Part shown: positions 35,442 to 45,700 of the stretch, piece by piece
Layout of the letters: every line of letters starts with the position of its first letter
How positions within the stretch are numbered: position 1 is the first letter of the stretch
Origin: Cystobacter ferrugineus
GTDB lineage: Bacteria > Myxococcota > Myxococcia > Myxococcales > Myxococcaceae
Reading direction: 5' to 3'
Length of the DNA: 64,000 bases
Assembly: GCF_001887355.1 (NCBI RefSeq)
Contig: NZ_MPIN01000008.1
Location: forward strand, 237,935 to 301,934
The notes under the pieces: generated by a model
Database searches by the model: none
Seen by the model: the letters and a program-made list of their open reading frames with translations, nothing else
What the model was told of the DNA's origin: nothing
Made by a program: the position numbers and the translations under genes

Positions 35442-35991
35442 TGACAGTCCTGTGTCTGGATGGAAATGAACCATGCCGCGTCGACGCGGATATGGCGGGC
35501 GGAGCGTAGGGGCTCCTTCCGACGAAGCAAGTAACGGACCTGGGAAGACGGGCCGCCCGTTGTCGGCGAATACCTGGCGCCGTCCCTCGTGTGCTCGGGC
35601 TCCAAACCATCCGAACCAGGAATTCCTTTCATAACCTCCTGACGATCGCGATCCCGTTCAGGAAAGCCATCAGACTGATGCTCCCGGCCGATGGACAGGC
35701 CGCGCAGCCCTCCCTTCAGGCCCGTTGCACGAAACAAGACGGCCCGGTTCCGCGCCTCTCTCCTCCCCACGGAGGGGACCCTGGAAGATGTTGGCGGGAA
35801 GACCTACCCGCGAGGGCCCTCCTGCTCATCAGGAATCACAACCCACGACTCCCAGCGCAGGGGAAGGCCACCAGTGGATTCCCGCGCTCGTCCTCGTGTG
35901 ATGGCCAACGCGTCTGCCTCGCCGACGGGTGGGGCGCGCCGGGCCCTTCCTGTACACACCGTGGTGCTTCTACTCACCGGAGGAACATGTC
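35442..35991. other. Divergent intergenic region, kelch / SGNH genes
   Basis: 550 bases with no gene I can support. Open frames here have no signal peptide, domain or codon pattern. The right end carries CCGGAGG, the ribosome site for the gene at 35992. Promoters for both divergent genes should lie here. Confidence 0.5.
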
Positions 35992-36912
35992 TTGAGCGCA
36001 TGTCGAGTGCAGATTCTCTGCGCAGTAACCGCGGGGCTCCTGGCAGGTGTGGCGCGAGCCGAGCTCCCCACCAAGCAGTCCAACGTGGGAGACAGCATGT
36101 CCCAAGGCGCACTCGCGGATGGGTGGCCCGCGGATCGCCCGGAGCTGAGCTGGGTGCAGGGCACCTCCAGCAACGTCTACTCCATCTTCATGCGGTATCA
36201 GGAGCTCGTCCCCTCCTTCACCCAGCAGCCCGAGTCCGTCTCGGGCGCGGAGATGGTCGGCGGGAGCAACAACTTCGCGGTCCAGGCGTCGCGGGTCTGC
36301 GCGCAGGAGGAGAAGCCCCAGCATGTCCCCGTGCTCCTGGGCTCCAACGACGTGTGCAACCGGACGAGCTCCTCCAGCTCGGATGCTGCCGCGAACATGT
36401 ACTCGCTCGACACCTGGGTGAACGCGCTGCGCGCGGGGCTGGATCAGCTCGCGGCATGCCTCCCGCCGGGCGCGACGGTGCACGTGCTGAGCATCCCTCG
36501 GGTGGATTTCCTCTACGCCGCCGGGAATGCCAAGAGCCTGCATTGCCCCTACATCATCTGGCCCGCCGTGGGCATCTGCCGCATCGTCACCGCGGAGAAG
36601 AGCGGCGCCCGGCGAGCGCAGATCGGCGCCCGCATCAATGAGTACAACGCGGCGATCCGCGCCGAGGTCGATCTCTACGAGGCCAACGCCGACGGCCGCA
36701 ACCCGCGAGGCGTGCACTTCGTGGCGGACTGGCAGGGCTCCATCGAGGAGGGCTTCCAGAACACCTCGGTGGGCACATACGTCTTCCGCGCGTCGGACAT
36801 CAATGGCACCGACTGCTTCCACGCCAGCGTGTCGGCGCAGCGAAAGCTGGCGTGCGCGGTCTGGGCCACCAACCCGAATGGCGCGGGCGCCGTCGGGGAG
36901 TGTTTCGAGTAA
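35992..36912 (+). CDS. Secreted SGNH/GDSL-type hydrolase
   Basis: 306-residue exported esterase-like protein. VGDSMSQGALADGW just after the signal peptide is block I (nucleophile Ser in G-D-S-x-S), LLGSNDVCNR near residue 112 is the G-x-N-D block III, and NGTDCFHASVSAQRKLA near the end is the D-x-x-H block V. The start is a TTG at 35992 with GGAGG 8 bases upstream; it gives a standard signal peptide ending ARA before ELPTKQ. ATGs in the region are out of frame. Seems to lead an operon of three exported proteins. Confidence 0.82.
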   Translation: MSACRVQILCAVTAGLLAGVARAELPTKQSNVGDSMSQGALADGWPADRPELSWVQGTSSNVYSIFMRYQELVPSFTQQPESVSGAEMVGGSNNFAVQASRVCAQEEKPQHVPVLLGSNDVCNRTSSSSSDAAANMYSLDTWVNALRAGLDQLAACLPPGATVHVLSIPRVDFLYAAGNAKSLHCPYIIWPAVGICRIVTAEKSGARRAQIGARINEYNAAIRAEVDLYEANADGRNPRGVHFVADWQGSIEEGFQNTSVGTYVFRASDINGTDCFHASVSAQRKLACAVWATNPNGAGAVGECFE

Positions 36913-36939
36913 CGGCATCCAACCTTGGGGGGAATCACC

Positions 36940-37698
36940 ATGAAGAGCTTGTCTGTGTTGCTGTGGGGAATGGCCGTGGTGACGCTCGCTGGCTGCTCCA
37001 CCGAAACGCCTCCTCCGGAGAGAGCCGCCGGGGAGGCGCCAAGCATGGGGGTGAGCGAGTCGGAGCTGTCGGGCCTGCTGGCGCCGGAGCCGGGCGCCGC
37101 CGCGGCGGCGTATGAGGCGCGCACCGCCCGCTATCGCCTCTTCGGAGTCCAGCTCAGTCCCGTCCGGACCGAGTCCTTCGCGACGCTGGCGGACACGTCG
37201 ACCTGGGAGACGCGCAACCTGCACGTGGGGGAGCTGCTGGGCCGCAACCTCCGGGTGACAGCCATCACCTCCGCGGGGATCCAGCTCACGGGGCCCGAGG
37301 GCTCCCAACTGCTCCCGGTGGGCCGGGAGGTGTCCTTGCGCGTCATCCGCCACCGCTTCGACACGGCCGCCGTCCACGAGGGCCGGCTCCGCTGGAAGGT
37401 GAAAGGCAGCGTGGTGTCGCAGCTCCGCGGCCAGTACGGCCTGGGCGCACAGGCGGAGACCGTGACGGTGTTTCCGCAGCCCGCCATCCGGCTCACCCAC
37501 GTTCAGGAGAACGGAGTCTTCGCACGGCTCGGCCTCCACGAGGGAGACCTGCTCTTCCGCATGAATGGAGAGCCGCTCTCCCCTGACCAGCTCGGAGCCC
37601 TGGCCGATCGGCTGTCCACGCCCGGCGGCACGGTGAACCTCCAGGTGTTCCGCGAGGCCTCCTTCCAGACACTCACGTTCACGGTGGACCGCCCATGA
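36940..37698 (+). CDS. PDZ-domain lipoprotein (GspC-like layout)
   Basis: 252-residue lipoprotein (VVTLAGC lipobox). Residues about 65-140 contain a beta-rich part (YRLFGVQLSPVRTESFATLADTSTWETRNLHVGELLG...GIQLTGPEGSQLLPVG) resembling the homology region of type II secretion protein GspC. The C-terminus (VQENGVFARLGLHEGDLLFRMNGEPL) is a PDZ domain. No other secretion genes are nearby, so a direct T2SS role is speculative; it may instead help mature or hold the neighbouring exported enzymes. Starts 27 bases after the SGNH gene and overlaps the next start (ATGA). Confidence 0.75.
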   Translation: MKSLSVLLWGMAVVTLAGCSTETPPPERAAGEAPSMGVSESELSGLLAPEPGAAAAAYEARTARYRLFGVQLSPVRTESFATLADTSTWETRNLHVGELLGRNLRVTAITSAGIQLTGPEGSQLLPVGREVSLRVIRHRFDTAAVHEGRLRWKVKGSVVSQLRGQYGLGAQAETVTVFPQPAIRLTHVQENGVFARLGLHEGDLLFRMNGEPLSPDQLGALADRLSTPGGTVNLQVFREASFQTLTFTVDRP

Positions 37699-38846
37699 GC
37701 TCCGTGAACCGGCGACACTTCCTCCGGTGGTCCATGCTCGGGGGTGGAGCGCTCGCGCTGGGCCCCGCCTTCTGGCGGCGCGCCTATGCCTCCCCAGCCG
37801 GGCCCGGTCCCAGCCCCTACGGGCCCCTGTCCGACACACCCGACGGCAACGGCCTCCTGCTGCCCGCGGGCTTCAGCTCGCGGCTCCTCGCGCGTTCGGG
37901 CGCTCCCGTCCCGGGGACGAGCTACCCCTGGCACGTGAACCCGGACGGCGGCGCCTGCTTCGCCACGCCCGAGGGCGGCTGGGTGTACACCTCCAACTGC
38001 GAGTTCATCCCCGGCGGGACCTCGGCGATTCGCTTCAACGGGAACGGAGACATCGTCGACGCCTACAGCATCCTCTCCGGCACCCTGGTGAACTGCTCGG
38101 GCGGCCCCACGCCCTGGGGCACCTGGCTGTCCTGCGAGGAGTTCGACGGAGGCCGCGTCTTCGAGTGCGATCCGCAGCAACCCTCGCAGGGCGTGAGCCG
38201 TCCAGCCCTGGGCACGTTCGCCCACGAGGCGGTCGCGGTCGATCCGGACGGCCATCGCCTCTACCTGACGGAGGACCGGACCAACGGGCGCTTCTACCGT
38301 TTCACGCCCTCCTCATGGCCCTCGCTGTCGGGAGGCATCCTGGAGGCGGCCCGCTTCCGCTCGGATCCCTTCGCGGGCGGCCCGGTGAGCTGGGTACGGG
38401 TCTCCTCACTGCTGCCCGCCTCCCTGCAGCCCTCCGCGTTCCTGACCACGGTGTTCAACGGAGGCGAGGGGTGCTGGTACGACTCGGGCACCGTCTACTT
38501 CACCACCAAGGGCGACAACCGCGTCTGGGCCTACACCGTGGCCAACTCGCGCTTGGAGGTCCTCTACGACGATGACCTCTACCCGGGCTCGCCGCTGGGC
38601 GGCGTAGACAACGTGGTGGTCTCCCGGTCGGGCGATCTCTACATGGTCGAGGACGGAGGGGATCTCCAGGTGTGCCTCATCACCCCGGAGCGCATGGTGT
38701 CGCCCTTCCTTCAGGTGCTGGGCCAAGAGGGCTCGGAGCTCACGGGCCCCGCCTTCAGCCCGGATGGCCAGCGGCTCTACTTCAGCTCGCAGCGGGGGAA
38801 CAACGGGCTGGGCCTCACCTATGAGGTGACGGGCCCCTTCCGCTGA
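37695..38846 (+). CDS. PhoX-like exported phosphatase-family protein (DUF839 type)
   Basis: 383-residue protein with a twin-arginine signal (NRRHFLRWSMLGGGALALG). The mature part looks like the PhoX/DUF839 beta-propeller: NGLLLPAGFSSRLLARSG, CSGGPTPWGTWLSCEE, HEAVAVDPDGHRLYLTEDRTNGRFYRFTPS and GVDNVVVSRSGDLYMVEDGG are characteristic blocks. PhoX enzymes are calcium/iron-dependent alkaline phosphatases exported folded by the Tat system, which matches the signal seen. Last gene of the three-gene operon. Confidence 0.87.
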   Translation: MSSVNRRHFLRWSMLGGGALALGPAFWRRAYASPAGPGPSPYGPLSDTPDGNGLLLPAGFSSRLLARSGAPVPGTSYPWHVNPDGGACFATPEGGWVYTSNCEFIPGGTSAIRFNGNGDIVDAYSILSGTLVNCSGGPTPWGTWLSCEEFDGGRVFECDPQQPSQGVSRPALGTFAHEAVAVDPDGHRLYLTEDRTNGRFYRFTPSSWPSLSGGILEAARFRSDPFAGGPVSWVRVSSLLPASLQPSAFLTTVFNGGEGCWYDSGTVYFTTKGDNRVWAYTVANSRLEVLYDDDLYPGSPLGGVDNVVVSRSGDLYMVEDGGDLQVCLITPERMVSPFLQVLGQEGSELTGPAFSPDGQRLYFSSQRGNNGLGLTYEVTGPFR

Positions 38847-38912
38847 CAGCCCTCCTGCTCCGGTGCGCGGCCCTCGGGCGGCACCGGGGCGCGGGGGCCC
38901 CGCCGGAACAGT

Positions 38913-38939
38913 GACGTCAGTTCACCGGGGCCGGGCCAC
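38913..38939 (+). repeat. Left 27-base direct repeat of the Rhs island
   Basis: Identical over 27 bases to 47656-47682, where the same sequence is the stop and last six codons of the S9 peptidase gene. On the left there is no peptidase gene, only this tail (reading GPAPVN-stop on the minus strand). The interval between copies holds the PAAR/Rhs/immunity genes. The pattern resembles attL/attR around an inserted element. Confidence 0.9.
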
Positions 38940-39168
38940 GGCGGAAAGGTGTCAAAGGACTCGTTCCGCCCTCCCCCACAAGTCGTCTGACACGTGGAAG
39001 CGGGCTTGGGGGAGCGCTCCAGCCACGGAGGCAGGAAGCTCCGGCCCAGGCCCACCAACAAAAAGCGCCGGGGCTCCTTGAGGACGGCGACCACGGAGAC
39101 CATCTCGCGCCGTTCAAGCGGCCCCACTTTTTTGAAAGTCGTATCGTCCACCCAACCTGTTCGGTGCT
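38940..39168. other. Spacer between the left repeat and the immunity gene
   Basis: With 38847-38912 this makes a 322-base gap after the PhoX-like gene. Nothing recognisable is seen apart from the 27-base repeat. Confidence 0.5.
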
Positions 39169-39789
39169 CTAGAGGTTCCTATCAACAATCTCCCGAACAG
39201 TCTGGCTCTCCGCGTAGTACTTGGAGAGTTTGCCGCTTTTGTACAGCTCGGCGAGCGCGGGGTCGCGTGCCAGCCAGTATTCAAGGTCCATGGGCCAGCC
39301 CTCCTTCGCCACGCGGAGTGCCTTCTTGTCGTGCTCCAGCGTCCACTCCACCTCGTCCACAAGCGATTCAAGGAACTTGGAGATAGACGTCGTCAGCACC
39401 AGCACCCCTGGCTCACGCACATTGCGCAGGACTGCCACGGGATGTGTCCCCGCGCTACCGGGGAAATCCGACAAATAACCAAAGTGGGCTCCGGAAGACG
39501 TCCGCATGAAGCCAACGAAGCATCCCGCCAACAGGTCATTCGCTTTCCATAGATTGAGCGTGTTGTTCGCCACATCCCCAATCTCTCTATTCTTGCAACC
39601 AGCAAAACAACAATCCAACACGTTCATGCCATTCGTGAACTTGCAGAACGACACCAGTTCTGGATCCAGGTATCCTGGCAGGTTGCCTTCAGTGCGCATG
39701 ATCATCCGCAACTCCGCTCCCGGATAGAGCACCACCTTGTCCGATACCTTCGTCAGCGCACGGAATCGCTCGAGAAGCACAGCATCCAT
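39169..39789 (-). CDS. SUKH (SMI1/KNR4)-type immunity protein
   Basis: 206-residue soluble protein with the layout of SUKH-superfamily immunity proteins: a first helix, then YLDPELVSFCKFTNGMNVLDCCFAG (the acidic residues and FTNG turn typical of the fold), LWKANDLLAGCFVGFMRTSSGAHFGYLSD and a C-terminal helix DEVEWTLEHDKKALR. It starts two bases after the Rhs stop, the standard place for the immunity gene of a C-terminal toxin. It should bind and neutralise the nuclease domain. AT-richer than neighbours, as usual for exchanged toxin tips. Confidence 0.78.
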   Translation of the reverse strand: MDAVLLERFRALTKVSDKVVLYPGAELRMIMRTEGNLPGYLDPELVSFCKFTNGMNVLDCCFAGCKNREIGDVANNTLNLWKANDLLAGCFVGFMRTSSGAHFGYLSDFPGSAGTHPVAVLRNVREPGVLVLTTSISKFLESLVDEVEWTLEHDKKALRVAKEGWPMDLEYWLARDPALAELYKSGKLSKYYAESQTVREIVDRNL

Positions 39790-39791
39790 TC

Positions 39792-42700
39792 TTATCTTCC
39801 AATCGCGTTGATGTATCGAGCAATCTGCTTGTCCATCTTCATGGCGAACCTTACGACATCCGCTTGCGTCGCGTGCGGATTTTGTCTTGAAAAGGCATTC
39901 CACTGAGGCGTCACGATCTTCTGATGCACATCGCGTGGCAGGGCGTACAGATTCGACAGAGCGTGCTTGTCGCCTCGGAAGAGGCCATTCCGGAAATACA
40001 TTTGAGGAATCCGGTGATGTATATCCATCATCCCCTTGCCCACGAACTTATTGAACTTTGGGTATGCCTTGATGAAGTCGCGCACATAGCATGAGATCAG
40101 GCCCCAGGGATCTACCCAGCCAGTCGGGTCTGGGACGTAGTTCCAGGGCTCCAGACCGCCAGCTGATCCCATCGGATCCCTGCTGGTGTACTGCCTCAAA
40201 TCGGGATCGTAGTACCGAAAACGGTTGTAGTAGAGTCCCGTCTCAACGTCCTCGTACTGCCCAGGAAAGCGGAAAGGCGGAGCGTTGGCGACACCGGAAG
40301 TCTCCCGGAGGCGTCCAAACCCGTGGACATACCCCTCCCACACCACCTCTCCGCCAAAGCTCACCAGGGCATGGGGGGTGTCAAGATGGTCGCATTCGAC
40401 GAGATACACCTCGCCCTTTTCTATTTGCAGGAGCGGCTCGAAGCCATTCGGACGAAAGAAGTATTCGATTTCCTCGTCCTTGCCCGCTCGACAGGAAGTC
40501 GGACCGTCCTGCTGCTGGCAATGCCGGCGCTCTCCCAGCAGCACCTCCTCATCCCATAGGAAGTCGACCCGGTATGAACGGCCTTCCGCCTCGGTAACGA
40601 GCTTCTCGACCCTGCGCCCCAGGGGATCGTATTTGAAGTCCACGATTGACTCCATCCCCTCGGGTTTTCGCGGTATTCGAGAACCAGCCGAGCCTCGACG
40701 GGTTCCCACTGCACGGACGAGTTGGCTCAACGAATTATACGTGTATTCCCACCGTTCCCCCATGCCCTGCTTCTCGATGAGGTTTCCATCCTCATCGTAC
40801 TTCAGACGGAAGCCCTCCACGAACGTGTCTCGAACTCCCGCTCCCTCCGATGTTTTCGGAATGCCTGGTACGTTTCCCGCGCCATCGTACTGATAGAGCT
40901 CGAGTACACGATCCGGGAACTGCGTCGACAGCAGTCGGCCATCCACGTCACGCTGGTAGTGGATCTTGCCGAATTGCTCATCCCAAACGGACAGGAGTTG
41001 TCCAGAAATACCGTATGTGTATTGGCGGGAGAGCACCATGCGACCACGCACCAGGGTCTGGCTGTGTTGTAGAACTCCCTCCGGTGAGTATTCACGCTCG
41101 CTGGCAATGTCCCTGACCAGACTGCGTTTCGACTCACGCCCTTGCTTGTCATACTCCATCTTCAGCAATGTACCGCGCGGTCCATCCACACGGGACAGGC
41201 GGCCTTCGGCGTCATGCGCCAGACTGATCAGTGACCCGAAGGGGGACTGGCGGGAGATCCGGTTACCCACCGCATCGTAGGTACTCCGGACCACCGAGCC
41301 GTTGCAGGATTCCTCGAGGATCTGCCCGGTCTGGTCATACTTCCAGGTCACATCGGCGGCGTTGTTCCTCGCGCGCACGAGCCGGCCCAGTGCATCATAC
41401 TCGAAGTGCTCGCTCGATCCATCAGCGAGGATCCGCTGACGGATCCTTCCCGCGATGTCCCAATCAAACAGGATCCGCTGGCCACGTCCATTGATCTGGG
41501 CGATCAAGCGATTGGAAACATCATACTCATACTGGAGCCGACACCCATCAAAGGTCTGCTCGGTGCAGATCCTGCCATGAATGTCTCGGACGAATCGCCA
41601 TTCTTGTCCCAGGGCATTCGTGATCCGGGTCGGTTCTAGTTCCAGGTCGTATTCAAAGCACTGAAGCGCCCCGCTGGGAGCCCGGATGCTTGTCAGAACC
41701 CCCCGGGGCCCATAGGTATATTCCTGGGTCCGACCCTGCGGGTCCGTGGCACTGAGCACACTCCCTTCCGGGTCATACGTGAACCGGGACACCCGTTGTT
41801 GGGGGGCAATCACTTCAAGGAGATTCCCCTGGGCATCCCATCGCAACCATGTGTCCCCCCCGTGCACATCCGTCCGTTTTACCTGACGGCCCAGCGCGTC
41901 GTACAGGTAGCGTATTCCAACCCCCGTACGATCCACGAACTCGAGCAGATTTCCTTTCCCATCCCACTCCAGTTCCGCGATCTGCCCCTGCGGATCAACG
42001 ACCCGCTTGAGCAACCCGCGGCCATCCACTTCGTATTTCCAACAATGGCCCAGTGGGTCTACCGTCGAGGTCAGATTTCGGCGCTCATCGTAGGTCTGTG
42101 TCCACACCTGTCCCAAGGGGTCGATGATCTGGGTGACATTGCCCACATCGTCACGGCGCAGCGTGGTGGTCGCCCCCGCCGGGTTGGTCTCAGCCACCAG
42201 CCGTCCGTGCATATCATAGACATAAGAGGTCATCCCCCCGTTGGCATCCACCTCCATGAGCTTCCTGCCCTCCTCATCCCAGAGGAAACGAAGCTCGCCG
42301 CCAGAAGGCCTCACCTCTCTTGTCACCAGCCCCAGACTGTTCCACTCATAGACGGTGCTCGCGTCCCTGGAGTCCGTTACCTTCGTCTGCTGAAGATTTG
42401 TATCATATTGCAGCCTTCGCTCGTAGATCCGTCCATCGCCCCATGTGCGCAGGCACCGCGCATCCAGATCATCCCGATCGTACTCGAAATAGAAAGAGAA
42501 CCCTGTCCGGTCGGTCTCCTGAACGAGCAGGTGGTGACGGTAATCAAAGGTCGAGGCATGCCCCAGGGCATCGCGAACTTCGCTCAGATCCCCCTGCGGG
42601 CCATAACGATAACTGACCAGACAATGCGCTGTCCCAGAATCCGTGGATGGGGAGAGGGTTATCTCCAGGATGCGCCCTTCGGGATCGTGGCGGATGGAGA

Positions 42701-45700
42701 GCCGCCGTCCAGCACTGTCGCGGATGCCCGTGAGCCGGCCGTGCTCCCGATGAAAATCGATACCATTTCCGTTGCTGTCTTCGATACGAGCCAGGGGCAG
42801 GGTCAGAGAGGCATCCGGCTCGAGCCTGGCCACCTGCTCCCCCAGCGTGTCCTGACGGGGGAACAGGTAGCGGAGGCCCGATCGACTCTCCAACAGGTAG
42901 GCATGCTCCGTGACGTGCAGCGTGAGCTGCTCTTGTCCTCGCCGTGTCGGACGTCCGGGCCGTGGCGGTTCGAAGGACGTATAACGGCCATCCTCCAACC
43001 TTGCGACGACGACATCCCGACCCACCAGCAGGGCCAGATCCAAGCTGTGATGCCACCCATGCCCGAGTGGCCCCTGGTATGCCGAGCAACTATACCATAC
43101 CCGCGTCCACTTCAGCGGGAGTGGTCCTGGCAGTTCAAAATCCGTTCCCTCGGTGAAGACCTTGCCCGTGGCCACATCCACGGGGTGACCCACGCAGGTG
43201 GAGTACAGCCTGCTGACCAGATTCCAGACGCGCGAACTCGTCAGACCACTCAACAGGCGGCTCGCACCGGCGCGGAGTTGCCCGGCCAAACTGCTCATCC
43301 ATTGAGAATTCAAGAGACTTCTCAACGGAGCGCCCATGAACTTGCTCAGCCCGGAAAAAAGACCCTTGAGCAGCTGGCCTCCCACGAGCGCGATGAGCGC
43401 CGAGGCGGCGGCGCAAGACCAGCAGATATTGCTCCAGCCATTCGCGATCCCTTGGTGGATGACGTCGACAGCGAACACTGCGGCCGCCCCCAGTGCCGGA
43501 TTGACCGCGAAGGCGGCACCAACCACAGCGCCTTCCAAAGCGCCCACCCAGACGTTCTCTCCCTTCGCAGCGGCGATGACCCCTCCGATGACCGCTCCGA
43601 CGACCGCCCCCCCGAGGATGTGCCAGAAGCCACCCAGCGGGTCCGCCTTGTTCCAGGGATCGTTGGCACAGTAGCTGTAATGATTCGCGTCGGGCTTGAA
43701 CCAGTGGGGATCTCGCGTGAGATAGGATTTGAGGTACGGGCTATAGTAACGCCCGAAATTGTAGTACAATCCGCTTTCGGTGTCTTCGTACTGCCCCTGA
43801 AGCCGCCAGGGCTGGCGCACGCGGGCGATGGTCTCGTGGGCCTGACCGAAAGAGTCATAATGCGCCTGCCAGACGACGACTCCCTGTTCATCGAACACCC
43901 GGATGGGGCTACCACGCGCATCATGTTGCAACCAATAGGAGTGCCCCGCTTCCTCGAAGGAAACAGGAACCGTGCCTCCCGGCAGGTAGAAATAGGTTCT
44001 CCGTACCGCGACGGCGTCTGGTCCACTGACACACTCCTCCCAAAGCAACTGGTGCCCTGACCAGCAATAGCGCCACGTCCGGAGCCCATCCGTTTTGGAG
44101 ATGCGCCTGCCCAGGGCGTCGTAGGAGAATTGGAGGCGCAGGCCCGCTACCTGTAATTCTCGCAACAGGCTATCAGCGGAATAGCGGCACTCCAGCTCGC
44201 CTTGAGTGCCAGGCAACCGCAGCATGTTGCCCAATCGATCATATTCGATGGACACCCCTCCGCGCGCGAGCGGCTCGTCCATCAATCCGATGCGGAGTTC
44301 CACGTCATCGTCCCGAATGAGGTTGCCCTTGAGGTCGTAGAGGAAGGCTCGGGTCCTCAACGGCCCTCGGTCACCCACATCTTCATCGAGAAGGAGTCGG
44401 CCCTCCGGATCGTAGTGGAACCGGCGGGCCACGGACGGTTGCTGTTGCGCGGATGCGCCCTCATCCCGCATCGAGATCAGACGTTCGCACACATCGTACG
44501 CATAATGCTGCTCGCTCAGGAGGTGTCCCTGCGGATCCTGGACGCGTGCCTGCGTAAGCCGGCCGCCACGCTCATGCCGCTGGTCCTCTACGAGCCTGTT
44601 GCCGTAGACCAACCTCTGGACACTGCCCTCCGGTGTGTATTCGACACCGTACGCACGACTGCTTCCATCCCGAGCCTGACGAAGCCGGCCTACCTCGTCA
44701 TATTCATACTCGAAACGAAGCCCGCCCGAAGTGGCCATTCGTGTGAGATTTCCTGCCTCATCGTAGCCATAGGTGATGCGTTCATCACCCGAAACCTCCT
44801 CGATGAGCCGTCCCAGGGAGTCGTAGCGCTTACTCAGCGAGGTCTGCTCATCCTGAGCGGAGAGGACACGCCCGGAAGGATCGAACCGCAATTGGACCGA
44901 ACGCCCATCGGGCCAGTGAATGGCTCGCGGCGCCCCTCGTTCATCCAGTTCGCGCTGAACGCTCCGTCCGTCGCGCAGCGTTAAGGTGGAGGAATGACTG
45001 TCGGCATTGTGCGTGAAGGACTCCCGGGAGCCGTCGGGATGGCAGATGGCGCTCAAGCGGCCGTCGGCATCGCACTCATAGCGGCGCTGACGGCCCAATG
45101 GATCGATGACCGCGCGTAGAGTCCCCTTTGGAGTATAGTCGTAGCGTGTGGCGGCTCCGGCGCGGTCAATCACCTCGCGCGCCCAGGGTCCATCGCCATA
45201 GTCGAGGCGGGTAACGGTGGCATCCGGGTGCTGCACGCGGCGAAGGCGTCCCAACGAGTCGTTGGTGAACTGGTAATCCATCAGCCCAGGTCGTGTGAGC
45301 GCCGCCAAATGGCCGTTCTCGTCGTAGCGCATCTCCATGCGCTCGCCACCAGGGTACACGAGTGCGGCGAGTCGGCCCTGGACATCGGGCTCCAGTTCAC
45401 ACACCGCACCGGTGGCGAGAAGGAGGCGGCGGGGCAGTCCATCGGAGCCGAAGGAAAGCCGTGTCCGAAAGCCTCGCGCATCCGTGCACACGAGATCCCT
45501 GGTGGACGCATCCCGTTTAACGTTGTAGCCTTTCTCCTTGTAGTGAGACAGCAACATCTCCGGCACATGACCATGGGTCACTGGCCGGAGCGCAGCCAGA
45601 TGAGCTTCCCGGATGGCGAACCGCTCTCCAACGCTGCGGCGGGACGGGACCCCTACCGGAGCGTTGTCCCTGGCCGTCAAACACAACCGATGCGGCGGGA

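Noticed and set aside
41796-44060. 754-codon plus-strand frame inside the Rhs gene
   Set aside because: Antisense to clear YD-repeat coding sequence; no domain or start signal.
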